Origin: a virus
Virus record (IMG/VR): IMGVR_UViG_3300027140_000022
Location: 1-24,478 of that record
DNA length: 24,478 nucleotides
Strand: one strand, 5' to 3'
Made by a program: the position numbers and the translations under genes
Shown: positions 17,118 to 24,478 of the stretch, one piece after another
Layout of the letters: every line of letters starts with the position of its first letter
Position numbering within the stretch: the first letter of the stretch is position 1
The notes under the pieces: generated by a model
The model's input: the letters and a program-made list of their open reading frames with translations, nothing else
What the model was told of the DNA's origin: nothing
Database searches by the model: none

Positions 17118-17158
17118 TCTATATAATACATGTAATTAAAATAATAAGGCCAATTAAA

Positions 17159-17881
17159 ATGTCAAAAAAAGATAATTCCCCACATGTTGCTCAAAAAGAC
17201 AAGGTAAAAGATGATTTCGAGATTCGTAAATTAAAATGGACCCCAAAACAAGAAGAGATTATACAAGCAGCTTTAGATAAGACTACTAATATTATTATTC
17301 TAGATGGGCTTCCCGGCACAGCTAAGACGCTATTGAGCGTTTATTGCTCGTTAGAATTATTAAAAGCCAAAAAGATTTCTGATATTGTATATATCCGATC
17401 TCTCATTCAAAGCACAGATGGTCAAACTGGTTTCTTAACTGGCGACTTAGATGAAAAGACTTTCTTTTATAATGTACCACTATTTGATAAGCTGGAAGAA
17501 TTACTAAATAAGTCCAGTATCGAATTACTAAATAAGCAAGAAAGGATTAAAACCTATCCTGTTTCGCTCCTTCGTGGTTATACTTTTAACGTTAATTCTG
17601 TAATTCTTGATGAGGGTCAGAACATGATGTTCGATTCTCTCGTTACTGCTGCTACTCGCATGGGTAAATTCAGTAAACTATTTATTTGCGGCGATACTAT
17701 CATGCAAAATGACTTGGGCAAGAGATCTGGATTTAAAGAGTTTTGTGATATCTTCCAAGATCAAGATAGTCGTGATAATGGTATTCAATACTTTAAACTT
17801 GGGCCAGAAGATATTATGAGAAGCGGCATTACCCGCTTTATTGTTGATAAGATTACTAAATACAAGTCAATTATTCATTAA
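17159..17881 (+). CDS. phoH: PhoH-like ATPase
   Basis: The 240-residue protein has a Q-motif-like KWTPKQEEII (about 26-35), Walker A GLPGTAKT (50-57), Walker B VILDEGQN (148-154), and FICGDTIMQND with LGKRSGF for sensor and arginine functions. This is the full PhoH family core, related to superfamily 1 helicases. PhoH genes are very common in phages; RNA or nucleotide metabolism roles are proposed but not settled. A TATATAATAC box lies about 35 bp upstream of the ATG. It overlaps the metallopeptidase gene tail-to-tail by 11 nt. Confidence 0.93.
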   Translation: MSKKDNSPHVAQKDKVKDDFEIRKLKWTPKQEEIIQAALDKTTNIIILDGLPGTAKTLLSVYCSLELLKAKKISDIVYIRSLIQSTDGQTGFLTGDLDEKTFFYNVPLFDKLEELLNKSSIELLNKQERIKTYPVSLLRGYTFNVNSVILDEGQNMMFDSLVTAATRMGKFSKLFICGDTIMQNDLGKRSGFKEFCDIFQDQDSRDNGIQYFKLGPEDIMRSGITRFIVDKITKYKSIIH

Positions 17882-18146
17882 ACTTTTGTTTCATCCTTTG
17901 ATGAATAAGTCTTGATAAAGTATTCGCACATTTAGTCACTTTTGTTTCTGATTCTTGCCAGAAGAATGCGTGTAATACTTCATGTATTAGAATGTTGATC
18001 GTTTTTTGCTTGGTTAGAGTTGGGTCAATTTTAATCTTTGGGTTTTCCATCTCTGGAGAGTCGCATATGCCATAGCACCCTTTGGGCGGTTTAACCCAAT
18101 TGATGAAATACTCAACTTTCTCATGATTTTTAAACGAATACTTCAT
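17871..18146 (-). CDS. zinc metallopeptidase-like protein (91 aa)
   Basis: The start at 18146 (MKYSFKNHEKVEYFINWV) is chosen because the longer form would begin inside the next gene's start region. The key motif is HEVLHAFFW, an HExxH zinc-binding helix, followed by CANTLSRLIHQRM which may hold a third ligand. Before it, NPKIKIDPTLTKQKTINILI fits the strand and helix preceding the active site in SprT- or ImmA-like zincins. It is small and may be a minimal protease or an inactive zinc protein. Convergent with phoH. Confidence 0.68.
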   Translation of the reverse strand: MKYSFKNHEKVEYFINWVKPPKGCYGICDSPEMENPKIKIDPTLTKQKTINILIHEVLHAFFWQESETKVTKCANTLSRLIHQRMKQKFNE

Positions 18147-18203
18147 TCTATTACAATTACACTTACTTTTTACTGTTATTAAACTATAATAAATTAATGA
18201 ATT

Positions 18204-18605
18204 ATGCAAAAAGTTTACTGCTCCCAATGTGGAAATCCTAATTTATACACACAAGCAAAACCAAAGTTCTGCTCTGCTTGTGGTACTGCATTCTACGGTG
18301 TTATCGTAGAAAAGAAAGAAGATAAAAAAGCAAAAGTAAATAAAGTTCGCGCTCAAGAGGAGTACGATGAGGAGGATGATGACGAAAGTGAAGATGGTCA
18401 AGAAGCCACTTCTATTCCTGAGTTAAAGGGCGGACTAGATGTTGATATTGAATTTGATGCACCAAGAAAAGAATCTCTCTCTAAGATTGCTGGCACTGTT
18501 CCAGATCAATTTGTTAAAGGCACAGAAAGAATTACTCAAGCTATATCTGCCAAAGAGATGATGAAAATATTTAAACAAGAAGCCGGTACATTAAGGCAAA
18601 AATAA
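18204..18605 (+). CDS. zinc-ribbon protein with acidic middle region (133 aa)
   Basis: The N-terminus YCSQCGNPNLYTQAKPKFCSACG is a zinc ribbon (two CxxC pairs). A strongly acidic, disordered stretch follows (EEYDEEDDDESEDGQE, about 52-67), then a more ordered C-terminal part with IKELKGG-like and ITQAISAKEMMKIF segments. It is immediately followed by the sigma-like factor gene (2 nt gap), so the two probably share a transcript. Zinc-ribbon plus acidic arrangements occur in transcription factors that contact RNA polymerase; this is inference from architecture and neighbour. Confidence 0.68.
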   Translation: MQKVYCSQCGNPNLYTQAKPKFCSACGTAFYGVIVEKKEDKKAKVNKVRAQEEYDEEDDDESEDGQEATSIPELKGGLDVDIEFDAPRKESLSKIAGTVPDQFVKGTERITQAISAKEMMKIFKQEAGTLRQK

Positions 18606-18606
18606 A

Positions 18607-19299
18607 ATGGCTCATAAAGTCCAAAAAGAATCATTTGAAAAGAACATTGCTATAATAGACGAAGAAATTCGTAAACGCAAGAATAAATGGAATCTTGCTG
18701 CACTGTCTTGGATTGATTTCGAGGACGTTGAGCAGATACTTAGAATTCATATTTATAAAAAATGGACTCTATATGATCCGAAAAAGCCTCTTGCCCCTTG
18801 GTTAAACATTATCATCTCTAATCAAATAAAGAACATTATAAGAAACAACTATGGCAATTATGCTAGACCTTGTTTGAAGTGTGCGGCGGCAGAATGGGAT
18901 GACTCTTGTTCAATATATGGTGAGCAGTGTAAGAAATGCCCCTTGTATGCTCATTGGGAGAATAATAAAAAAGACGCTTTCAATACAAAAGTAACTCTTC
19001 CTCTTGAAAATCACATTAAAGAAGTTCATGACATGACAAATGAAGGCTTCGATCTCTTGAGAAGTACACAGAGTTTATCATCAGCACTAAAGAAAGTATT
19101 AAAGCCAGCAGAGTGGGTTGTTTACGAGATGCTTTGCTTAAGAAATCAAAGAGAAGAAGAAGTAGCAAAGGTATTAGGATTTAAGACTACTGAAAAAAAT
19201 CGCTCCCCCGGTTATAAGCAGATAAAGAATCTTAAGCGTTCTATTATTGTTAAAGCTAAGAAGTGCATTGTAAATGGAGAAGTAGAAATTTATGTCTGA
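18607..19299 (+). CDS. RNA polymerase sigma-like factor with cysteine-rich insert
   Basis: Region 2-like sequence at about 35-85 has DFEDVEQILRIHIYKKW, then TLYDPKKPLAPWLNIIISN and QIKNIIRN, as in sigma factors. A C-terminal region 4-like segment (about 165-225) has EWVVYEMLCLRNQREEEVAK and a basic recognition helix. Between them lies a cysteine group (C89, C92, C101, C108, C111), probably a zinc-binding insert, unusual for the family. It likely redirects host RNA polymerase to phage late promoters. TATAAATA-type boxes in the window (15064 and 15083) are candidate targets. It overlaps the next gene by 8 nt. Confidence 0.75.
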   Translation: MAHKVQKESFEKNIAIIDEEIRKRKNKWNLAALSWIDFEDVEQILRIHIYKKWTLYDPKKPLAPWLNIIISNQIKNIIRNNYGNYARPCLKCAAAEWDDSCSIYGEQCKKCPLYAHWENNKKDAFNTKVTLPLENHIKEVHDMTNEGFDLLRSTQSLSSALKKVLKPAEWVVYEMLCLRNQREEEVAKVLGFKTTEKNRSPGYKQIKNLKRSIIVKAKKCIVNGEVEIYV

Positions 19300-20410
19300 A
19301 AACGGAAATCAGCCTCAAGAACTTAATGATCAACAAAGATTGGCAATTTTAAATGAGTGGAACAATCGTCCTACTAATCCTCCTTCTTTGCTTGAACTTG
19401 TCAGGGTTGCTTTTCCTAACGTTGATGGCGCAGACGGTAGAAGTTGGCACGGTAAGAAGGTCAAAGAGTTCTTGTCAACAAGACAAATTAAAGCAAGAGC
19501 CTCATACGAATACTTAGCAAAAGACAAGATCGAATTATCTCCAGACCAGAGAGAATTTATTGCTAATAATGCTGGTTCGATGGGCGCACTTGAGATTACT
19601 AAAAGTATTTTTAATAACCAAAACCTTACTAGTCTCAGTCAAGAGACTCGTACTGTTATTGAGTTCATTAAAACTCTTGATCCAAAAGTAATTCAAGCAG
19701 GTCCAGTATCTCAAAGAGAAGTAGAGAGCCTTACTGATTCTGAATATATGCCGCCAAAGACATTTGAGCGGATGTTGTTTCGCATAAATAAATATGTTCA
19801 TGAAGGTATTGATAAAGACAAAGTAACTTCGCGTCAGAAGTCTGCTATTAATGCTATTATTGGCTACATGCACACTTACCGTTTCCTTCATCAGATAAAT
19901 AGTTATAATTCTAATATTGATCGTGAACTATTCGAAAGCTCTTTTGTCCGTTATACATTTGATAAGCCAGATCTTACTCAAGAAGAAGTAGATCAATATA
20001 TTGTGTTGGCTACTGAAGTAGTAATCTCAGCCAATATTCAAGAAACAATCCAAACTTTGCAAAATCAGATTGATGCAGAAGTAGATGGCGGCGGAAAAAT
20101 TCCAATGGGTCTTATTGAAGCTATCAGTGGAGCAAGAGACGAGTACAACCAATCTACTATTCGTCAGCAAAAGCTTCTTAATGACCTTAAAGTAAAGCGC
20201 AGTGATCGTCTTAGCAAGCAAATAAAAGAGAATGCAAGCATTCTTAATCTTGTTCAGATGTGGAAAGAAGAAGAGTCCCGCGCTCAACTACTGAAGCTTG
20301 CTGAAAGAAGAAAAGCAATGGTTAAAAATGAGATCGACAGGCTTTCTACAATGGATGAAATCAAATGTCGCATCTTGGGAATTTCAGAAGACGAGGTGTT
20401 AAATGGCTGA
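19292..20410 (+). CDS. hypothetical protein upstream of terminase (372 aa)
   Basis: The protein is largely helical. An N-terminal region with AILNEWNNRPTNPPSLLELV followed by GRSWHGKKVKEFL resembles a helix-turn-helix segment. The C-terminal third (ETIQTLQNQIDAEVDGGGK, LLNDLKVKRSDRLSKQI) is coiled-coil-like. Position, size and DNA-binding look fit a small-terminase-like or packaging accessory role, but no diagnostic motif is seen. It overlaps the sigma-like gene by 8 nt and the ERCC4 nuclease gene by 8 nt, forming a tight operon. Confidence 0.6.
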   Translation: MSENGNQPQELNDQQRLAILNEWNNRPTNPPSLLELVRVAFPNVDGADGRSWHGKKVKEFLSTRQIKARASYEYLAKDKIELSPDQREFIANNAGSMGALEITKSIFNNQNLTSLSQETRTVIEFIKTLDPKVIQAGPVSQREVESLTDSEYMPPKTFERMLFRINKYVHEGIDKDKVTSRQKSAINAIIGYMHTYRFLHQINSYNSNIDRELFESSFVRYTFDKPDLTQEEVDQYIVLATEVVISANIQETIQTLQNQIDAEVDGGGKIPMGLIEAISGARDEYNQSTIRQQKLLNDLKVKRSDRLSKQIKENASILNLVQMWKEEESRAQLLKLAERRKAMVKNEIDRLSTMDEIKCRILGISEDEVLNG

Positions 20411-21341
20411 GACCTGTAAAATATGTCAAAAAGTTTATGATGCTGATGTAGATTTTAATCGTCATCTCAAAGCTCATAAAATAAGAGTAATTGAATATTA
20501 TCAACAGCACTTGCCTCGCTATGATCTCTTCGATAATTCTATTATTAACTATAAAAATAAAGAACAGTATTTCTCTACTGACTTTAATAATAAAAATAAT
20601 CTTAAAAACTGGCTCAAAACTCAATCTCTAGAAAAGCAGCAAGAGTATTGCAAAAGCTTCTTAATTAAACGCAAAGAAAAGAAGAATCTAGAATATACTC
20701 CTTCTCAAGTTGAGTTAAGAAGTGTTTTAAGTCCAAGTGTTATTTATTTGCAAGAAATTTTTGGCGATTACTATAAGCTCGCTGAAGAAATTGGATTTAA
20801 AAATAAATATGTATATCCAAAGAGCTTAGATAATCTTTCTAAACTACAAACTAAAGACTCAATAATTTATATCGATACCCGCGAGCAGAAACCGTTTATC
20901 TTTAACATGGCTTCTGAAGTTCGCACTCTTAAATTTGGTGATTATGGATTCAGTCACCCAAGTTATGATGGCAAACTTTACTTTGAGAGAAAGTCTATCT
21001 CTGATTTTATAGGAACTTTGAGTGCTGGGTATGAAAGATTCTGTCGAGAGATAGAAAAAGCCAGCGAAGCGAAAGCTAACATGGTTATTATCGTTGAAGA
21101 AAGCTTGAACAATACACTCTCATTTAACTATTTACCTCATGTGTATAAGAAAGCAACGAAGGTAAATCCTGAATTCATTTTTCACAACGTTAGAGAGCTA
21201 ATACAAAAATATCCACACGTTCAATTCCTATTTGCAAAGGGACGCAAGGAATCTGTTAGAATTATTGAGAAGATGTTCTCAACTGACGAGAACTTTTTTA
21301 AATATGATCTACAACTTTGCTACGATCTAAAGATGCTATAA
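20403..21341 (+). CDS. ERCC4/XPF-type nuclease with N-terminal C2H2 finger
   Basis: C5, C8, H21 and H25 form a C2H2 zinc finger at the N-terminus. The catalytic part from about residue 154 has IDTREQKPF, FGDYG and ERKSISDFIG, the GD-x(n)-ERK-x3-D active-site signature of ERCC4 nucleases. A helical C-terminal region follows. Such enzymes cut branched or flap DNA. Placement between the coiled-coil protein and terminase (1 nt before the terminase ATG) suggests a role in preparing DNA for packaging or repair during late replication. GAGGTG at -9 is one of the few Shine-Dalgarno-like sequences in the window. Confidence 0.85.
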   Translation: MAETCKICQKVYDADVDFNRHLKAHKIRVIEYYQQHLPRYDLFDNSIINYKNKEQYFSTDFNNKNNLKNWLKTQSLEKQQEYCKSFLIKRKEKKNLEYTPSQVELRSVLSPSVIYLQEIFGDYYKLAEEIGFKNKYVYPKSLDNLSKLQTKDSIIYIDTREQKPFIFNMASEVRTLKFGDYGFSHPSYDGKLYFERKSISDFIGTLSAGYERFCREIEKASEAKANMVIIVEESLNNTLSFNYLPHVYKKATKVNPEFIFHNVRELIQKYPHVQFLFAKGRKESVRIIEKMFSTDENFFKYDLQLCYDLKML

Positions 21342-21342
21342 T

Positions 21343-23184
21343 ATGTGGTATACCCCAGAAAAGTATAATAGAATAATTCCTAACTTAAATGACGAATATT
21401 CTAAACTAAAAGATACTCTTGAAGACAAAGAAGCCAAAATAACTTTGGCTAAATTTTTGCGTTCAAATATAGGCATAACTACAGAGCTAATTTCTGGTAT
21501 AAAATTATGGCCGTATCAAGAGATTATAATTAAAGGAATGTTGAACCGTAATTTCTGCATGAACGTGTGGGGTCGCGGTGCATCCAAGTCTTTCTCTGCT
21601 GCGGTATTCTGTTTTTTGCAATGCATCTTTGAACCTAAGAGCAAAATCCTAATTGCTGGTCCTACATTCAGAACAGCAAGAAGCATTTTTAATTCAATAG
21701 AAAAGATTACTGAATCTAAAGGCGCAGATTTGTTGATGCAAGCATTCGGCGCAAAATCAAAACGCAATGACGAATATGATTGGTCAATAAATGAAGGCTC
21801 TATCAAAGCTATTCCTCTAAGCGGTGAAAAGATTCGTGGTTTCCGTGCTAATGTTCTTGTATTAGACGAATTTTTATTGTTGCCAGAAGATATTATTAAA
21901 AATGTATTGATGCCATTCTTGATTGTCCCTCAAGACATTAAAGAGCGTATTAGTATTCGTGAACAAGAAGATGAATTGATTCGCCAAGGAGCAATGACAG
22001 AAGCTGACCGCATGGAATTTAAGAACACTTCCAAGATGATTGCTCTTTCCTCTGCTTCTTATACTTTTGAAAATCTTTATAAAACTTATAAAGAGTGGTG
22101 CGACAATATTTATTCTAAAGAACCAACAAGTGCAACTTATTTTGTATCTCAATTAAGTTACGAAGCTTTGCCACCAGAGATGATTGATTCTTCTATTACA
22201 GAAGAAGCTCAAAACGGTGGATCTTCTCACGCTTCTTTCTTGAGAGAATACTGCGCTCAGTTTACTGACGGCAGTGATTCTTATTTCAGCATGAAGAAGA
22301 TGGAAGAATGTACTCTTAAGTTTGAAGAAAGACCACATTCTCAAATTAGAGGAGATTCTGGCAAGCAATATATCTTAGCAATGGACCCTAACATGAGCGA
22401 CAGTCCAAATGCTGACTATTTTGCAATGGCAATTTTAGAAATAGACCGAGAAAATAAGAACGATGTTCTCGTCCACGCATACGCAGGTCTTGGAAGTTTA
22501 AACAGCCATATTAAATACTTCCATTACTTGATGACGAGCTTCAATATTGTTTATATCATTTGCGATAATGCTGGTGCTGATATTTTCTTTAACACTTATA
22601 ATGAATCTCAGTATGTAAACTCGGAATCTGAGAAGATAAAGTTTATTGATTTTGATTCTGATCTTGAGGGTATTGAATATACAAAGATGGTTCAGAAAGC
22701 CAAGAGCCAATACAACTTAGAAAATAAACAAATAGCAGTAACTCAGGTATTTACAACTACATTTATTAGAAGAGGTAATGAAAATCTGCAAGCAGCTATT
22801 GACTATAAGAAAATTTGGTTCGCATCTAAAACTGTAGCCAACGAATCTTTCTTTAATGAAGAAATAAACAAGAGAATACCTGAAGATCTTATCTTTATAG
22901 AAGATATCAAAGATTGGAACAAGTTAGATCTTATAGAGCATCAAGATTTATTGGTTTATAATACCAAAAAGCAATGCTCACTCGTAGAGTTTACTACTAG
23001 TAGCCGTGGGTCTGTTAATTTTGATTTACCTCAACACTTAAAACGTTCTAATTCTCCTAATAGAGCAAGAAAAGATAATTACACTGCTTTAATGTTAGCG
23101 AAATGGGGTTCCAAATGCTATAATGACATTATGACTACTGAAAATAAAATAGTAGCTGCGGGATTTACACCAATTTTAATTTAA
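21343..23184 (+). CDS. terL: terminase large subunit
   Basis: 613 residues, typical length. The ATPase part has Walker A GRGASKS (77-83), Walker B VLVLDE (171-176) and the coupling motif ALSSAS (about 234-239). The nuclease part begins near LAMDPN with catalytic-type D348, followed by a conserved FIDFDS-like segment and later acidic residues. It pumps DNA into the prohead and cuts it. It starts 1 nt after the ERCC4 nuclease stop and is followed by the portal gene, the usual packaging order of tailed phages. No Shine-Dalgarno is visible. Confidence 0.94.
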   Translation: MWYTPEKYNRIIPNLNDEYSKLKDTLEDKEAKITLAKFLRSNIGITTELISGIKLWPYQEIIIKGMLNRNFCMNVWGRGASKSFSAAVFCFLQCIFEPKSKILIAGPTFRTARSIFNSIEKITESKGADLLMQAFGAKSKRNDEYDWSINEGSIKAIPLSGEKIRGFRANVLVLDEFLLLPEDIIKNVLMPFLIVPQDIKERISIREQEDELIRQGAMTEADRMEFKNTSKMIALSSASYTFENLYKTYKEWCDNIYSKEPTSATYFVSQLSYEALPPEMIDSSITEEAQNGGSSHASFLREYCAQFTDGSDSYFSMKKMEECTLKFEERPHSQIRGDSGKQYILAMDPNMSDSPNADYFAMAILEIDRENKNDVLVHAYAGLGSLNSHIKYFHYLMTSFNIVYIICDNAGADIFFNTYNESQYVNSESEKIKFIDFDSDLEGIEYTKMVQKAKSQYNLENKQIAVTQVFTTTFIRRGNENLQAAIDYKKIWFASKTVANESFFNEEINKRIPEDLIFIEDIKDWNKLDLIEHQDLLVYNTKKQCSLVEFTTSSRGSVNFDLPQHLKRSNSPNRARKDNYTALMLAKWGSKCYNDIMTTENKIVAAGFTPILI

Positions 23185-23208
23185 AATGTGTAATTAATTA
23201 TTAGGCTT

Positions 23209-24478
23209 ATGGCAAAGGTTAAAAAAGAAAAAATTGAGGAATCTTCTTTCGCTCCAATGATGGTAGAAGGCTCTACTCCTGCTCATGGCGGTGTAGCGAG
23301 CAGAGTTACCGAGACGAGAAGCCGTAGAAATGCCGCATCAACTATTGAGAGAACAGATCGTTTTCGAAATATCGATGATGGAATGGTGCCATTTAATTAT
23401 GCCACTGGGTATAATTACAATAAGTCTAATATTGATGTAAGAGACACAGTAATTTTGTGCCAAAAAGCCTATTATAATTTCGGTCTTTTCAGAAATACTA
23501 TTGACCTAATGTCAGAATTGTCTTGCGGCAATATACATCTTAAAGGTGGCAATAAAAGTGCAAGAGATTTCTTCCAAGCTTTATTCAATAAGATAAATAT
23601 TACAGCCCTTCAAGATAAATTCTTTAGAGAATACTACCGTTCTGGTAATGTTTTCATTTATAGATACGATGCTGCTATAAGAGAAGAAGATGTAACTAAA
23701 ATTAGCCAAGTTTTCGGTTCTGAAGCTTTAGCGGCAAAAATTTCTTTACCTGCTAGGTATATAATTATTAATCCAGCGGATGTTCAGGTGAATGGTAATC
23801 TTTCTTTTAATAGAGGACAGTACTATAAAGTATTAACTGATTACGAACTTGAGCAAATTAGAAATCCAAGAACAGAAGAAGACAAAGAAATATTAGACTC
23901 TCTTGATCCTTTGGTAAAAGAGCAAGTTTTAAAAGGAAAAGCTACAGCAGTTCTATTGCATTTAGATACTAAGAAATTCTACGCTGTATTCTACAAGAAA
24001 CAAGATTATGAACCTTTTGCTGTGCCAATGGGCTTCCCAGTTCTTGAAGATATTAGCGCAAAAATTGAAATGCGCCGTATGGACATGGCTCTTACAAGAA
24101 CAATCCAGCAGGTAATCTTACTTGTAACAATGGGTGCTGAACCTGATAAAGGCGGTGTTAATCAAGAGAACTTAAAGACAATGCAAAATCTCTTTGCTAA
24201 TCAATCGATTGGTAGAGTTTTGATTGCAGATTACACAACAAAAGCAGAATTCGTTATTCCTCAAATTGCTGACATTCTTGATCCTAAAAAGTATGAAGTA
24301 ATTGATAAGGATATCAATATTGGATTAAATAATATCCTAATAGGAAACGAAAAATTTGCAAATACTAGCGCAAAGATTTCTCTATTGGGTCAAAAACTAC
24401 TACAAGCCAGACAAGCTTTCGTAACTGACTTTTTGCTTCCTGAAGTTAAAAGAATTTCTAAAGAAATTGGGTTTAAAG
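23209..24478 (+). CDS. portal protein, N-terminal part (3' end outside window)
   Basis: ATG at 23209, 24 nt after the terminase stop; the frame stays open to the window end (423 codons). Recognisable portal features are FRNTIDLMSELSCGN, a wing-like region with FREYYRSGNVFIYRYDA, PARYIIINPADVQV, and a helical part with MRRMDMALTRTIQQVI and DINIGLNNILIG. Portals form the dodecameric ring through which terminase drives DNA. The first 60 residues are basic and probably flexible. Confidence rests on both sequence pattern and position after terL. Confidence 0.88.
   Translation, partial: MAKVKKEKIEESSFAPMMVEGSTPAHGGVASRVTETRSRRNAASTIERTDRFRNIDDGMVPFNYATGYNYNKSNIDVRDTVILCQKAYYNFGLFRNTIDLMSELSCGNIHLKGGNKSARDFFQALFNKINITALQDKFFREYYRSGNVFIYRYDAAIREEDVTKISQVFGSEALAAKISLPARYIIINPADVQVNGNLSFNRGQYYKVLTDYELEQIRNPRTEEDKEILDSLDPLVKEQVLKGKATAVLLHLDTKKFYAVFYKKQDYEPFAVPMGFPVLEDISAKIEMRRMDMALTRTIQQVILLVTMGAEPDKGGVNQENLKTMQNLFANQSIGRVLIADYTTKAEFVIPQIADILDPKKYEVIDKDINIGLNNILIGNEKFANTSAKISLLGQKLLQARQAFVTDFLLPEVKRISKEIGFK

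Overview
This window looks like part of a large tailed double-stranded DNA bacteriophage genome. On the right it carries PhoH, a phage sigma-like factor, an ERCC4-type nuclease, the large terminase and the start of the portal gene. On the left it has seven tRNA genes. Many genes are very small, and the genes are interrupted or accompanied by GC-hairpin terminators. The host cannot be named. Promoters follow a sigma70-like TTGACA/TAnnnT pattern, Shine-Dalgarno sequences are mostly absent, and many promoters place the -10 hexamer only 6-9 nt before the ATG, which predicts leaderless mRNAs.

Layout. (1) 1-690: 3' end of a dTDP-glucose 4,6-dehydratase-like gene and a small zinc-ribbon gene. (2) 690-1443: non-coding, with a structured segment ending in a terminator and an AT-rich segment with four CCCTAGG-centred repeats. 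(3) 1444-3640: seven tRNAs (Asn, Lys, Met-type, Ile, Leu, Arg, Gln), several microproteins, and at least four RNA-like folded spacers. Three of these are tandem and about 70 nt each. (4) 3761-15930: the most striking region, an array of 17 copies of a 39-bp element. Every copy is exactly 39 bp, begins ATAGTTTT, ends AACTAT, and has a GGGGWGCCC-like core in its exact centre. (5) 16290-24478: HNH endonuclease, PhoH, metallopeptidase-like protein, sigma-like factor, ERCC4-type nuclease, terminase and portal, mostly rightward.

The array. The 17 elements cut the region into 16 closed intervals and one open right-hand interval. Each interval holds exactly one transcription direction, usually one gene or a short operon, with its own promoter at one end and usually its own intrinsic terminator at the other. 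Eight closed intervals read rightward and eight leftward, yet the 39-bp elements do not follow gene direction. Between convergent intervals an element lies between two terminators; between divergent intervals it lies between two promoters. The distance from element to -35 box varies from about 7 to 130 bp, which argues against a fixed-position activator site. The architecture resembles gene cassettes separated by recombination sites. It also invites comparison with T4 PeSL cassettes, mycobacteriophage stoperators and start-associated sequences. No recombinase is visible in the window, so mobility is an inference.

Cargo. Interval genes include DUF932 and DUF2958 proteins, a GP88-like cysteine protein, a histone-deacetylase-fold amidohydrolase with intact zinc ligands, a small lytic transglycosylase, a cysteine-rich zinc protein and many short unknown proteins. 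Several are paralogous across intervals, and base composition differs sharply between neighbours. Near the right end, element 17 is bracketed by two copies of a second, 37-bp dyad (TTGGCA arms, TGCTGGGAGCA core). Its half-sites also fit the spacing of sigma54 -24/-12 promoters.
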